Assembly: GCA_963989245.1 (NCBI GenBank)
Contig: OZ022353.1
Location: forward strand, 31,617,298 to 31,681,297
Direction: 5' to 3'
DNA length: 64,000 nt
Source: Nansenia antarctica
Taxonomy: Eukaryota > Chordata > Actinopteri > Argentiniformes > Microstomatidae
In this document: positions 44,530-55,684 of the stretch, one piece after another
How the letters are laid out: the number at the start of each line of letters is the position of its first letter
Numbering within the stretch: position 1 is the stretch's first letter
The notes under the pieces: model-generated
The model's input: only the letters and a program-made list of their open reading frames with translations
The model's database searches: none
Told to the model about the DNA's origin: nothing
Program-made: the position numbers and the translations under genes

Positions 44530-44715
44530 TCGAGACATCTTAAGATGTCTTAATTAACCAAAATAAGACATTTTGTCTGTCAAGTCGTCTTAAGACCTAA
44601 CCTGAAGACATGCACACATGCACTCACTTAAGACATGGAGCATAAGAGCCATATTTTCTGTGTCTTGAAGACACAGAACATCTTGAGATGTCTTAATTAA
44701 GACACTGAATATCAA
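44530..44715. repeat. Palindrome cluster built on GTCTTAAGAC / AGACATCTTAAG words
   Basis: Contains a perfect 18-bp palindrome AGACATCTTAAGATGTCT (44533..44550), GTCTTAAGAC, GTGTCTTGAAGACAC, and ATGTCTTAATTAAGACA-type repeats within 190 bp. No terminal repeats or coding sense were recognised. Lies downstream of the 44.8-kb her gene. Confidence 0.7.
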
Positions 44716-44843
44716 TGTCTTAAGACAGTCAGGAGATCTTGTTCCAATTGGAATAATTCAAGTATAATAATGAATGATCCTAATATATATTTTACATTAT
44801 GAATTAGTTCATAATAATTCAATTGGTGTGTCCCAGGACAGTA

Positions 44844-45532
44844 CTACCACGGTCTCCACAGTGAGCCCTGTGACCGGGGTGAGGAGCTGGGCTTGACCTC
44901 CCCCCTCTCCGCGGGCCGCAGGGGGACATGGGGGGACAGATGCCGGAGGGTCTCTCGCAGGCACCGGGAGAAGCCCTGGGACGTGGAGTGGCAGGGGGGC
45001 ACACCGCTGCCATGGGTCCTCTCCCGGAGGAAACCCACTGCCATCTCCAGGATGTCGGCTTTCTCCAGTTTTGCAGAGGACTTGTCCTTGCACCTCTGCC
45101 CTCTGTGGAGGATCGTCCTGAGCCGCTCGATGCTGCTGTTGATACGGTCCCTCCGCAACTTCTCCACGGTCACTTTCCGCAACTGGATTAAGGAAAAGAC
45201 AAAACATTGATTAGTTGATTTGTAATCAAACAATACAGGTCCTGTTAAGTAAATAGTGTTTTTTGTTTTGTTTCGTTTTTTCTTGTTTTTGTTTGGGTTT
45301 TTTCTTGTTTTTGTTTAGTTTTTTGTTGTTATAACTATTTCTTTTTTTCACATGTTCGAAATAAAGCTTTCATTCATTCATTAATTCATTCATTCATCCA
45401 GAATTTTCCAAAACTATCTTGTTGATTTGTTCTATATCAGGCTTTTCTAAGGTTGATCATCTAACTTACCTTAGGAGTATATCCACATGGTGCATTCACA
45501 ACAGCAGTATCACTGCTTTGGTTAGGAGCCAT
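44844..45532 (-). CDS. hes5-type her gene, divergent paralogue (possibly her12)
   Basis: Exon 1 is 45532..45470 (MAPNQSSDTAVVNAPCGYTPK), donor AAG|GTAAGT; exon 2 is 45182..44844 after TTAATCCAG. The product is 133 residues. The basic region LRKVTVEKLRRDRIN has Val where the family proline sits, an unusual change. Helix 1 to loop is altered (RLRTILHRGQRCKDKSSAKLEKADILEMAV), Orange begins near QGFSRCLRETLRHLS, and the C-terminus is SLWRPW. The coding region is GC-richer than its flanks. By position and divergence it may be the her12 counterpart, but I cannot assign it securely. Confidence 0.85.
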
Positions 45533-45630
45533 GATAAACAGAAAAAGTAGTTGATGATTCTCAGCCCAGCTCAAGATGTGTTCGTGGTCCAGTCAGTAAC
45601 AGATCTACCTGAGACTGTCCCGGAGCCAGG

Positions 45631-45695
45631 CGTATTTATACCGCAGGCTGCAGATCCAAACGCGTGGGCTTTCCGCACCTGAGACGTTCCCACAC
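45631..45695 (-). promoter_or_regulatory. Promoter of the 44.8-kb her gene
   Basis: Minus strand: GTGTGGGAA (45695..45687) followed about 50 bp downstream by GGTATAAATAC (near 45640..45631). No CATTGTT lies at the 34-36-bp position found in the other her genes; the nearest SOX-like word (AACAAAC) is about 50 bp away. Confidence 0.6.
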
Positions 45696-46399
45696 TCGCC
45701 AGTCAACCCCAGAGACCACAGAGACGCAATAAAAGTTAAATAACAAACATTTGGCGACCACCTCCTCCTGTCACCCCTGAGTCGGATGCACGACCCCCCC
45801 ATTCCAACTTCCGATGTCACTTTGAGACACACGCGTGACATGCTGGCCTGCCACCTAGAAGCGTGCTGCTCCTGGGTCTCACCTCCCTAGACGCCTGCCC
45901 CACGGTCCACGAGACCACCATTTACATGTATACATTTATAACAGTGTCAAAAAGAGGTGGCCTTTTCTTAGTGGCGACTTTGATCGTACCCATATGCTGA
46001 GGGGGGGGGGACGACAACATAATACGGCACACGTTTCCATGAACATCAGAGACAAATCTACCTCTGCTTGGGGTCAGTCAAAACAGCTCATAAAGTTTAA
46101 TCCACGCGCTGCTCTACAGGTGGTCACGTATGGAAGCATATAGCTGACCTAATTCAAATGCTAATGCAATATGAGATTGCAATTGCATGTTCCACTTTTG
46201 CATGCATTCTTTCAGACAATATTCAAATGCAATTCTAATGATTTTCATTTTCATGTACCCGATGTGCACATTCGCTGTCAATATTAAAATTATAATGCAA
46301 AGCCATTTGACATTTAATTTCCAAAGTCATGCGCTGCTTTGTAGCTGACAAAATTCAAAAGTTCATTCTAATGTGCAAATGACTTTGCAATCCCAAATA

Positions 46400-46630
46400 G
46401 CATATTCATTTGCCACTTTTGCCTGCGTTATTTGAGTCAATATTCAAATTGTAATGCAATAATGTGATACGCAATTGCATTTACATGTTCTAGGAAAACA
46501 CATCCGCTTTACAGCTGACAAAATTCAAACTCTCTATGCAATTCGGTGATACGCAATTGCATTTACATGTTCTAGGAAACACATCCGCTTTACAGCTGAC
46601 AAAATTAAAACTCTCTATCTATGCAATTCG
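46400..46630. repeat. Local tandem duplication inside the foldback element
   Basis: The word GATACGCAATTGCATTTACA followed by TGTTCTAGGAAA and CATCCGCTTTACAGCTGAC occurs twice (about 46467 and 46547), an 80-bp tandem duplication. Confidence 0.7.
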
Positions 46631-48289
46631 AACGCATCCGGGTACTTTGCTCTCCCGTCATGTCCACGCCCCTTTGTGGGTGATAGAAGGGGAGAAGTTT
46701 GACTGGCGGTCAATGGACATTTCTGGTCTTTGCTACTTTAATCCGATAAAATAAGAAAACCGTGCTTTTTAGATATTAGGAGCCCAAATCCGATTTAGGC
46801 AAAATCCAGTTAGGCAAACTATTATATAGTGTCGTTGCCGATCAATGATCGACGTCGATAGAGAAAATTAATGAAATAGGGGTTGATTCATCAGAGCAGT
46901 CATACGTCATCTCCATGTCATCAGGGATTTGTCGATCTTTGATTTGATTTGCCGTGTAAGTCCCCAGATGAGAGTGTTACATTAGTTTTCTTAAGATAGG
47001 ATAATGAATAAATCTGTTCAATTGGCATTTGCCTACTGTTAATCAGTGCCTACTGTTAATCAGTAGCCTGTATGGTGTATATGAAGATGTTATAGCTAGC
47101 TAGCTACGATTTATCATGAAAATAATGAACAGCAAACTAGATCCAAAACTAGGGCCGGTGGAGGAGGGCAAGTGTCACATTGGACAGACTACCAAAACAG
47201 AAAAATAAAGTATCTTAATGTGATATCTTCCTAATATAATAATGATGAGCGGACAGCGGGTAAACATTAACTGGTTTATAGTAATAAGTGCAGAGCATTA
47301 CAGAGCATGGCCGTTCCCCACATTAGACTAACCCGGAAGCTATACTGCCCCCCCCACGGGACCTTCCTGACCCGGCAGATAACCTCTACTACACTTAACG
47401 ACAGCAAAAGTGATGGATGTCAGAAATAGCCTACATTACCTGGAGATTCAATAAGGTACTTTTATATGACAGGATATGGGTTAGGGTTATATGACACCTG
47501 TAGCGAGATAGATAGATAGAGCCAAAAGTAAAAAGTCGCTGAGAAACGCAACCAGGGTCTGGCTGGTAATTGTATGATGCGCCAAACAATCCGCTGAGAT
47601 GAAAAGTACGTTTTAGAGCATTTATTGAATAGAACAATCAAACTTGGCGACATACAAAAATAATCCATAAGCGATCAAAACCAGAAAAATAACAAACAAT
47701 GCGTATAGAATATAGAATAGAATAGACTTTATTGTCCTTGTACAGTTGCCTATACAATGAAATTGTAGTGGTTCTTCTGAAGGTGCAAAAACAGAAAAAC
47801 ATATTCACATATACACATAACATATCACAAATATTACACACTAGACAAATTCAAAAGCGAAAATGCTATAAAACAAGCTAAGAGCCAATGAGGTCTGTGG
47901 TGTCAAGTGCAAATAAAGACAACAATATTAAGAAAATAAAAACAACTATAAAAGCAAGCTAAAAGACATGAGGTCAGTGTCTCATCTGGTTCATCAGTGG
48001 TTCATCTGCGTCATATGCGTATAATGCGGTCAACAAAAATACATCGCTCCCCTCTCTCTCCACTACCGCAATGCAAGGTGCGCAGGTGCTTAAATTACCT
48101 TGCAATATCACCCCCCATAACCATATCACTTCTCAATACGGTGATCAAGGCAATAAACAAACAAGTAAACTCACAATAAACCCAGCCTGTTATACTAAAT
48201 ACCCCCTAAATCATATTCATGCCTCCGACAACACCTCAGGCCTTTGGGTGGTTCATCCACATGGATGGAGGCAGACTGAAAGTCTGTAA

Positions 48290-48945
48290 TCCTACTTTGA
48301 TTGTTTGTTTATTGCCTTTGATTGAGAATGTTTATTTTGGTCCCCTATACAATTCACAATACAATAGGAAAATGTACATAGTCACAATTTATAACATCAG
48401 GACCAAAAAGGTGTAGGCTGAAGCCGTGGCTTATTGCGCCTACCCTTGTTACATGTATGCATGTCCCCCCATGAATGCATAATCAAAACATTGAAACTTT
48501 TATAAACAAAATGTCACTTACGCATGTCAACAAAAAGTTCAAAAAAAAAAAAAAACTATATTTAAACCTCTGTTTTATACTTGTTAATCATCTTATTTTT
48601 AAATATTTTTTTAAATCGTTTTAATGTACTACACTTTTTCATTTCCTTTTCAAAAGTATTCCATAAATTAACTCCTTTAACTGTTATACATCTTTGTTTT
48701 GCATTTGTTCTAATCTTTGTTTTCATAAACATACATATTCCTCTGAGTTCATAATTACTCTGTCTAACTTGAAATAGTCTCTGGATACAGTCTGGAAGCA
48801 TCTTATTTTTTACTTTATACATTACTTGTGCCATTTTGAAGTCCACTAATTCTTTAAATTTGAGATCATAGGTGTTTATGAATAATTTGTTAGTTGGTTC
48901 TTGATCACCGTATTGAGAAGTCATATGGCGATGTATTTTTGTTGA
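48290..48945 (-). mobile_element. LINE 3' end (CR1/L2-like RT C-terminus)
   Basis: The frame 48945..48562 encodes FKELVDFKMAQVMYKVKNKM, RQSNYELRG, RTNAKQRCITVKGVNLWN and FKKIFKNKMINKYK, the C-terminus of a fish LINE reverse transcriptase. Its 3' UTR (AAGCCACGGCTTCAGCCTAC, CAAAATAAACATTCTCAATC) runs to about 48290. Truncated; sits inside the foldback element. Confidence 0.7.
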
Positions 48946-50168
48946 CCGCATTATACGCATATGACGCAGATTCATCAGACGCACTGATGAATATTGAATA
49001 TTGACACATTAGAATGAACTTTTGAATTTTGTCAGCTACAAAGCAGCGCATGACTGAAAATTAAATGTCAAATGGCTTTGCATTATCATTTTAATATTGA
49101 CAGCGAATGTGCACATCGGGTACATGAAAATGAAAATGCAAATCATTAGAATTGCATTTGAATTTGAATATTGTCTGAAAGAATGCATGCAAAAGTGGAA
49201 CATGCAATTGCAATGTCATATTGCATTAGCATTTGAATTTAGTCAACTTTATGCTTCCATACTCTACAGGTGGTCACAATATACATTTCCGGTAGGCTGT
49301 GTTGCTCGAGCCAGTTGTCAGCAGTGACATACAGGGTTGTATAGAAATACTTTGAAAATGTATTAAGCCGCTAAATAGGCTGCTGAATACATGGCTCAAA
49401 GTGTATTCAGTATTCCGATTACTTCAGAATACGTTCTCAATTGTACACAGGAGCATTCCATAAAACACAGAACATGTTTGTTCAAATAAGCATGGACACA
49501 CTAAACAGACATTTCTCAACATATTTCAATAGCAAATATCCTATTATCCTAAGCTTGTGAAATAAGGCACTTAGGCATAACAAACTGAAGTGATGTCATG
49601 GTTGTAGTTCAAATGAAGTACTAACTACTGTAGCAGTGGCTAAGAGTCATCTTTTCTTTCAGTAGCTGGTAAACAAAGTTGACATGTTCTGTCTAGTCTC
49701 TCCACAGAGTCAGAGAGCTCCTCACGATACAGTGGCTGTGGGAAGAGGTTTTTCCCAAATCTTCTTAGACTTTTAAGGGGGAGAGAGAGAGAGAGAGGAG
49801 AGGTGTGTCTTCACCACTGGGACAGCAGAGAGAGAGAGCAAGAGGTGTTGAAGGATGAATAATCTGTTTTTCAGACATGTTGATATTCACTGTGAGTAAG
49901 GAAGTCAGAAACAACGGGGGACTCTTAAGAGAGAATCAATGAAATACATAATTTATTTAATGTGTAGGCCCTATTTACTTTAGATTTTTCAGCATCTTTG
50001 TTATTTTTGGTCTTCCCTATTTCTCTCTGAAGCGACCATATGCCCTGTGTGACTGGCCTCTACCGTGTGAAGTGTGCTGCTCCTTATCTTTATGCCTTTA
50101 GGGGCCCTTATCAAGTCTCCTGTCTCCCCCACGGCCCATCTGCAGAGGCCTGATCAGAGAGAGAGGGA

Positions 50169-50401
50169 ACGTTCCCAGGTAATAAAAGTGTAACGACCTG
50201 CTTGTGTTCAGTCTGGACCTCTGAGAGCTGCAGCAGCCTTCCCTCTGTGGAGGCCATGAGGCCAGTTAACCAGGAGATAATTGATGCCTCTCCCATTGTT
50301 GTGTCCGCCTCGCCCACTGGCCTGGGAGTGTGGGAAAGCTAATCCTGCCTGGGACTCATGGCTTTGTAATGCTAATGTCCTCCTATAAATAGGGGAGCTG
50401 G
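50169..50401 (+). promoter_or_regulatory. her15-1 promoter
   Basis: GGGAACGTTCCC-type palindrome with ACGTTCCCAGG at 50169..50179, CATTGTT 50294..50300, RBPJ GTGTGGGAAA 50328..50337 (34-bp spacing) and TATAAATA 50394..50401. Confidence 0.7.
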
Positions 50402-50467
50402 CTCCTCTCTCAGCTCACAACTCACTCGCCTTCCTCAGAGAAGCAGCACTCTCCCTACTCTCCCAGA

Positions 50468-51085
50468 ATGGCTCCTACCTGCTACACCAGAGACTCAACC
50501 GACAACTCGATGCTCTCGACCAAAGACAAACATAAAGTAAGTTCTGTTACCAATCGCTTTTTGGGTTATTGATTGTTTGAATGATTGAATTATTCCCTTC
50601 ATGGATTGAGCTCAAAGGACATAGAACTAACAGACCTCCCTCTTTTTTCTCAACAGCTAAGGAAACCGGTTGTGGAGAAGATGCGTCGTGATCGCATCAA
50701 CAGCTGCATCGAGCAGCTCAAGGCCCTGCTAGAGAGGGAGTTCCAGAAGCAGGACCCCAACGCCAAGCTGGAGAAGGCCGACATCCTGGAGATGACGGTG
50801 ATGTTCATGAAGCAGCAGCTGCAGCCTCAGAGCGCCGCCTCCCCTCACAGCACCCGCAGCGACGGCTACTCCCAGTGCTGGAGCCAGACCCTGCACTTCC
50901 TGTCCGCCAACTCCCTGAAGGACGTGGCGCTTCAGCACCTGCAGCACTCCCACGGTGCCCAGAGAGCTGCCCGGGATGTCTGCCCCACCTCTCCCCTCTC
51001 CTCCTCCTCCTCCTCCCAGCACCACGGCCAGGGCCCAGTCAAGCAGGGCACCAGTGGGCCGAGACCAGTCTGGAGGCCCTGGTAG
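50468..51085 (+). CDS. her15: her15-like bHLH-Orange repressor, copy 1
   Basis: Exon 1 is 50468..50536 (starts MAPTCYTRDSTDNSMLS, ends KDKHK), GTAAGT donor; exon 2 is 50657..51085 after TTCTCAACAG, phase 0. The product is 165 residues. bHLH is at about 24-75 (LRKPVVEKMRRDRINSCIEQ, KLEKADILEMTVMF), Orange near 95 (DGYSQCWSQTLHFL). A Ser/His/Gln-rich linker with a six-Ser run follows, then PVWRPW. MAPTC...S(M)LS.KDKHK and SCIEQLK are features I associate with zebrafish her15. It is a Notch-target repressor. The stop is followed by two extra tandem copies of the WRPW-coding segment. Confidence 0.9.
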
Positions 51086-51143
51086 AGCCCAGACCAGTCT
51101 GGAGGCCCTGGTAGAGCCCAGACCAGTCGGGAGGCCCTGGTAG
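51071..51143 (+). repeat. 29-bp tandem triplication of the WRPW-coding end
   Basis: TGGAGGCCCTGGTAG occurs at 51071..51085 and 51100..51114, and GGGAGGCCCTGGTAG at 51129..51143, each 29 bp apart. The first encodes the true WRPW-stop. The second and third encode WRPW-stop and GRPW-stop in the other two frames. The inverted copy her15-2 has a single unit. Confidence 0.9.
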
Positions 51144-51145
51144 AG

Positions 51146-51610
51146 CCGCTGGCAAAGATTTTCTCTCTCAAACTGGATGGCTGTTAACCATCTTTGATGA
51201 TGTAGGAAGTTTCTACTTCCAGTGTTGATACATACGTAGGTCAGGTCCTTCATTTATGAAGGATAGCAAGCGTTGTGTAGCGACTGTTATGGTTTAGTTT
51301 CTCCTGTAAAGGAGGTATGTCTTGAAAAATCTGCTTTGTAAGTAGAAGTACTGTACTCTGTTGGCCTCCTGTGGAGCCACGTGACTCCCATGAAGTCGAA
51401 ACTGTATATTGATGATGAAAATACACTTGAATGCATTTATAATGCTTAGTACTTATTGGAGAACATGTTCTCACATGTGTTTTTATGACAAGTAAATCAG
51501 ATTATGTTACCTTTTGTAAAGGAATTGTCTGTATATGATGAGTTTCTATGTGTGAATTTCAAATTTGACACAAAACATATGCACTTGTTGATGTCACACA
51601 GAAATAAAAA
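51146..51610 (+). promoter_or_regulatory. 3' UTR of her15-1
   Basis: Runs to AATAAA at 51603..51608. It is shared with her15-2 up to about 51345 (…GGAGGTATGTCTTGAAAA…), then unrelated. Confidence 0.55.
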
Positions 51611-51679
51611 TGATTTGAAATGCATATCTTGATAATTGATTATTTCTTCATTACCCAGTCACATTGTGTTATATATGTA

Positions 51680-52382
51680 TTATTATTAAACCTTTATTTA
51701 GGCAGGGGGAGGTCCTACTGGTCTCTTTTACAGAGAATCACTGCTTACAAACATGAAACAGATTGTAAATGTACATTCAAATTACAAACATAATACAATT
51801 TATTAATTACAGATCAATGTACACTGCTCCAGTTAAAGAGAGGATGCGGTCTTGATGTGGATTAGAGGCAAAGAAAGATTAGTCACAAGACAGGGTATAA
51901 CTTTGGGTTTGTAAAACAAAGTTAAGATTTGCATTTTGCTTAAAGCCGACAGTCAATAAGTCAGTTAAGATAACAACACGCTAATCGTGTCCTACTGATC
52001 TGGAATTCTAATCAGCCATTTGAGTCTGTTTAAAAATGAGCGCACTGAAAACCAGATGTTAGAAGTAAATAATGAGTCATTAGGGCAAGATTTGTTTAAT
52101 CAGTTATTCATGATGTTACCCTCTCACAGCTTGTTTGTCATGTCACCCCCATGAGGGTGTGTGTGTGTGGGGGGGGGGGGGGGATAAGAGGGGTAAGGGG
52201 TCAGGGAGGGGCGTTGTTTCTGAATATCAAATTCTGGCCATGTGCTTATCGCATGTCATGTCGTGTGTATGAGTATACAAACATAGGTATGACTTCTCGT
52301 GAGAACTTGTGTACATCCACACACACGTGTATGTCAGTGCCTGTGAGTCTGTGTGTGTAATTTAGTATATGTATGTGTGAGT

Positions 52383-52427
<45 letters not shown>

Positions 52428-52451
52428 TGTAGTTTAGTGTATCTACATGTA

Positions 52452-52498
<47 letters not shown>

Positions 52499-52660
52499 CT
52501 ACACGTGAGAGTGGGTCCAGGTCCAGCGCGCCTGTCCTGTGCTTTGTGAACTAAGCCCCAGGCTAGCATTGGCCAGGGCTCCGTCAGGTCCTGTTTCATC
52601 CGCCAGCTGGTGATCCGAGGCGCTGCGTGGCTGCGTGGTGCTCCTCCTGTGTGGGGCCTG
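51680..52660. other. Retroposon fragment and GT microsatellites, no gene
   Basis: AAACCTTTATTTAGGCAGGG at about 51688 is a common fish repeat end. (GT)n tracts lie at about 52160 and 52376-52500. No coding sense. Confidence 0.5.
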
Positions 52661-52672
52661 CCTCTCCTCGCC

Positions 52673-52729
52673 TTTCCCACACTCCAGTTTCATTCTCCCC
52701 TTTCATCGCCGGGACAAAGGAAGTGTGCC
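52673..52729. promoter_or_regulatory. Candidate distal SOX-RBPJ module 4
   Basis: TTTCCCACAC 52673..52682, then GGGACAAAGGAAGTGTGCCA from 52711 (reverse of TGGCACACTTCCTTTGTCC). Spacing is 37 bp; the SOX word is CTTTGTC here. It lies between the two her15 genes. Confidence 0.5.
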
Positions 52730-52739
52730 ACGCTAAATT

Positions 52740-53326
52740 ATCCTCAGGGCATGCTGGTGAAAACCCTGACCGCCCACCACCACCCTGCACCCCCTCCACC
52801 CCACGCCCTCCCCTCCCCTTCAAATCTGTCCCCGGAGGGAAAACCAGCTAATTCATTTAATCAACATGTTGTTCTTCATTATCAAATACACCTTTCCTCA
52901 CAAAAAGTGAATAAAATGTATTTTTTTAAAAATGTCTAATAGAAAAATGATAGTAAATATTTTCATAGACTCTATATACTAACTTCCATCCATTTAAATG
53001 TTACACGATTTATTCTGTCAATTATTTTTAGGATCTGACCATGTGTGCATTTTCTTTCATCCAGACTAAAACAGAGTGTGCCCTCATTTATATATGACTA
53101 GTGAACGGATTGACTTAAGTGACACAACAACTTAATGAGGGGTGAGGTCTCCTTTGAAGATCTGAGTGGTGCTGTCTATATGGCAGGATGGGCCTGGGCC
53201 TGTCACAGGGCCTGTTAGCCAGCGTGGGAAACCCTGGCTCTCTGCAAGCAGGTGTCAGTCTGGGGAACAAGTCTGCTCTCCTCTCCCAGGTGATGGCTTA
53301 CAGGCCCTAAACACACCTTGAGCACA

Positions 53327-53357
<31 letters not shown>

Positions 53358-53358
53358 A

Positions 53359-53438
<80 letters not shown>

Positions 53439-53603
53439 ACACACACGCACATGTGAGACCCTGTATGGCACACTCCCTCTTCCAGCCTCATCGACTGCGG
53501 CTCTACCCCCAGGCCATGGGTGCCCCCTCCCTCCCTCCCCTCTCCTTCTCTCTCTTTCTCACACACACACACATGCACACACACAGGCATACACACGCAC
53601 AAG

Positions 53604-53640
<37 letters not shown>
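52740..53640. other. Spacer between her15 genes with long (CA)n tracts
   Basis: GCGTGGGAAA at about 53222 is a further RBPJ-like match. (CA)n microsatellites occupy about 53327-53440 and 53560-53640. No gene. Confidence 0.5.
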
Positions 53641-53644
<4 letters not shown>

Positions 53645-53840
53645 GTTGATGTTATCTGTTGTCCCACACAGGGCAGGTATATTGTTAGGAGTGTGGGAAC
53701 GCAGAGAGAGCTCCAGACCCAGGAGGTCAGATGCAGACCCTATTGTATCCACACAAAGCCCCTCCCTGATCATTGATTATTGAGTTTCACTATCTATCTA
53801 TATATCTATCTATCTATCTATCTATCTACTATCTATCTCA
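53638..53840. repeat. Inverted partner of 44035..44245
   Basis: Contains GTCCCACAC, TATTGTT and GTGTGGGAAC in the mirror arrangement of the 44-kb copy, followed by a (TATC)n microsatellite. Confidence 0.8.
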
Positions 53841-53844
53841 ATAT

Positions 53845-54795
53845 TCCCCTTTCAAGATCAGCTATGACACATACCAGTCTTACCATTATTATTTTAACTG
53901 TAATTTGCTTTGAATTAGAGAGTCTGCTTGACTAATAATAGGGCTGTGCTGTCCTTAATAATAAAAGATCAATGCAGTTATAAATTCCAAACTCCACAAA
54001 TAAGTATGATGTTTTGAAGTGTAGTGAAATATTAAGGTAATATGGAACTGAATTATTGTAAATAATAAATAAGGTAACTTTTTTTTTGTAATGTTTTTCC
54101 AGTCTATTTGTTCTATCCCACTATCCCTTCCCCTCCCGTACACTTCAGTTTCAATGTTCTGTTTGTAACATTTCTACATTCCAACTCTTTCTCCTCACTT
54201 GACTGCAGCTCTTCAGGAAACTCAGACACACACAGTGTGATACATTTGAAAGCATTTATTTGAGGCCATGAGCGATACAACTGCTCATAGCAAATATACA
54301 CACTTTCTGGTTCAGACACAAACATTTTTTACATTTGTTCACTTCATCAAGTGACAGCGAATGACACACAGTGTCAACAGTGTATTTCACAGTACAAAAG
54401 TACCATAGCTGGAACATCAGCAGTCCCAAATCGAGCCTTTACAAAAGGCATATTCATGTATTTGAATGCAATATCCTTCAATAGGACAGTGCCGCACATA
54501 TAATGCTGGGGTTATAACAAGGTTTCAGTTGGCTAAGCAACCATTGAGCTATAAAGATATAATCTTTACAAAGTATCTTCACAGAAAATGTGGAGGGCTA
54601 AGCACCACACAGGTGCATCTGAGTGTGACTGTGGCGACGCCTCCTGACCTGTCACTGACTGTAAACACAATCAAACATATTCTTCAATATGAAGTAATAC
54701 AAATACTTTTGTCTGCTTCTCTGTGAGAGCATAATCAAATCAGTACAGTTAATTTCATAAACAAAACTGCCATCAATCTGATTGCAGTGCTTCTT
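53845..54795. other. Probable 3' flank/UTR of her15-2, no separate gene
   Basis: A minus-strand AATAAA lies at 54260..54255. Otherwise unremarkable AT-rich sequence. Confidence 0.4.
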
Positions 54796-54993
54796 TTCAC
54801 GAAGCAGATTTTCAAGACATACCTCCTTTACAGGAGAAACTAAACCATAACAGTCGCTACACAACGCTTGCTATCCTTCATAAATGAAGGACCTGACATA
54901 CGCATGTATCAACACTGGAAGTAGAAACTTCCTACATCATCAAAGATGGTTAACAGCCATCCAGTTTGAGAGAGAAAATCTTTGCCAGCGGCT

Positions 54994-55608
54994 CTACCAG
55001 GGCCTCCAGACTGGTCTCGGCCCACTGGTGCCCTGCTTGACTGGGCCCTGGCCGTGGTGCTGGGAGGAGGAGGAGGAGAGGGGAGAGGTGGGGCAGACAT
55101 CCCGGGCAGCTCTCTGGGCACCGTGGGAGTGCTGCAGGTGCTGAAGCGCCACATCCTTCAGGGAGTTGGCGGACAGGAAGTGCAGGGTCTGGCTCCAGCA
55201 CTGGGAGTAGCCGTCGCTGCGGGTGCTGTGAGGGGAAGCGGCGCTCTGAGGCTGCAGCTGCTGCTTCATGAACATCACCGTCATCTCCAGGATGTCGGCC
55301 TTCTCCAGCTTGGCGTTGGGGTCCTGCTTCTGGAACTCCCTCTCCAGCAGGGCCTTGAGCTGCTCGATGCAGCTGTTGATGCGATCACGACGCATCTTCT
55401 CCACAACCGGTTTCCTTAGCTGTTGAGAAAAAAGAGGGAGGTCTGTTAGTTCTATGTCCTTTGAGCTCAATCCATGAAGGGAATAATTCAATCATTCAAA
55501 CAATCAATAACGCAAAAAGCGATTGGTAACAGAACTTACTTTATGTTTGTCTTTGGTCGAGAGCATCGAGTTGTCGGTTGAGTCTCTGGTGTAGCAGGTA
55601 GGAGCCAT
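54994..55608 (-). CDS. her15: her15-like bHLH-Orange repressor, copy 2
   Basis: Exon 1 is 55608..55540 and exon 2 is 55419..54994; the intron matches copy 1. The product is 164 residues, identical to copy 1 except for one Ser fewer in the Ser run. All functional parts are present: basic region with RRDRIN, HLH, Orange (DGYSQCWSQTLHFL), and PVWRPW. It is transcribed towards copy 1 (tail to tail). Such identity between inverted neighbours points to recent duplication or ongoing gene conversion. Confidence 0.9.
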
Positions 55609-55684
55609 TCTGGGAGAGTAGGGAGAGTGCTGCTTCTCTGAGGAAGGCGAGTGAGTTGTGAGCTGAGAGAGGAGCCAGCTCCCC

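Larger units (their letters stand above)
46128..49262. mobile_element. 3.1-kb foldback element with about 280-bp inverted ends and 15-bp target duplication
   Basis: The left end GTATGGAAGCATA (46128) and right end TATGCTTCCATAC (49262) begin inverted arms alignable over about 280 bp (ATGCAATTGCATGTTCCACT region, CAGCGAATGTGCACATCGGG region, CAGCTACAAAGCAGCGCATG region). The bases TCTACAGGTGGTCAC directly abut both ends (46113..46127 and 49263..49277). An internal second inverted repeat (about 47985..48045 with 48926..48985) and a LINE fragment lie inside. No transposase was recognised. Confidence 0.75.
49820..51345 (+). repeat. Left arm of the her15 inverted duplication
   Basis: Matches 54795..56300 reversed, including promoter, both exons, the intron and about 250 bp of 3' flank. 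Promoter, exons and intron are nearly identical; outer flanks have drifted. The arms are separated by about 3.4 kb. Confidence 0.85.

Noticed and set aside
47431..47841. Short minus-strand ORFs in the foldback element as a transposase
   Set aside because: No DDE or other catalytic pattern; low-complexity AT-rich frames.
50729..51253. Antisense ORF over her15-1 (and its twin over her15-2)
   Set aside because: Shadow of the GC-rich coding exon; same for antisense frames over her4 exons.
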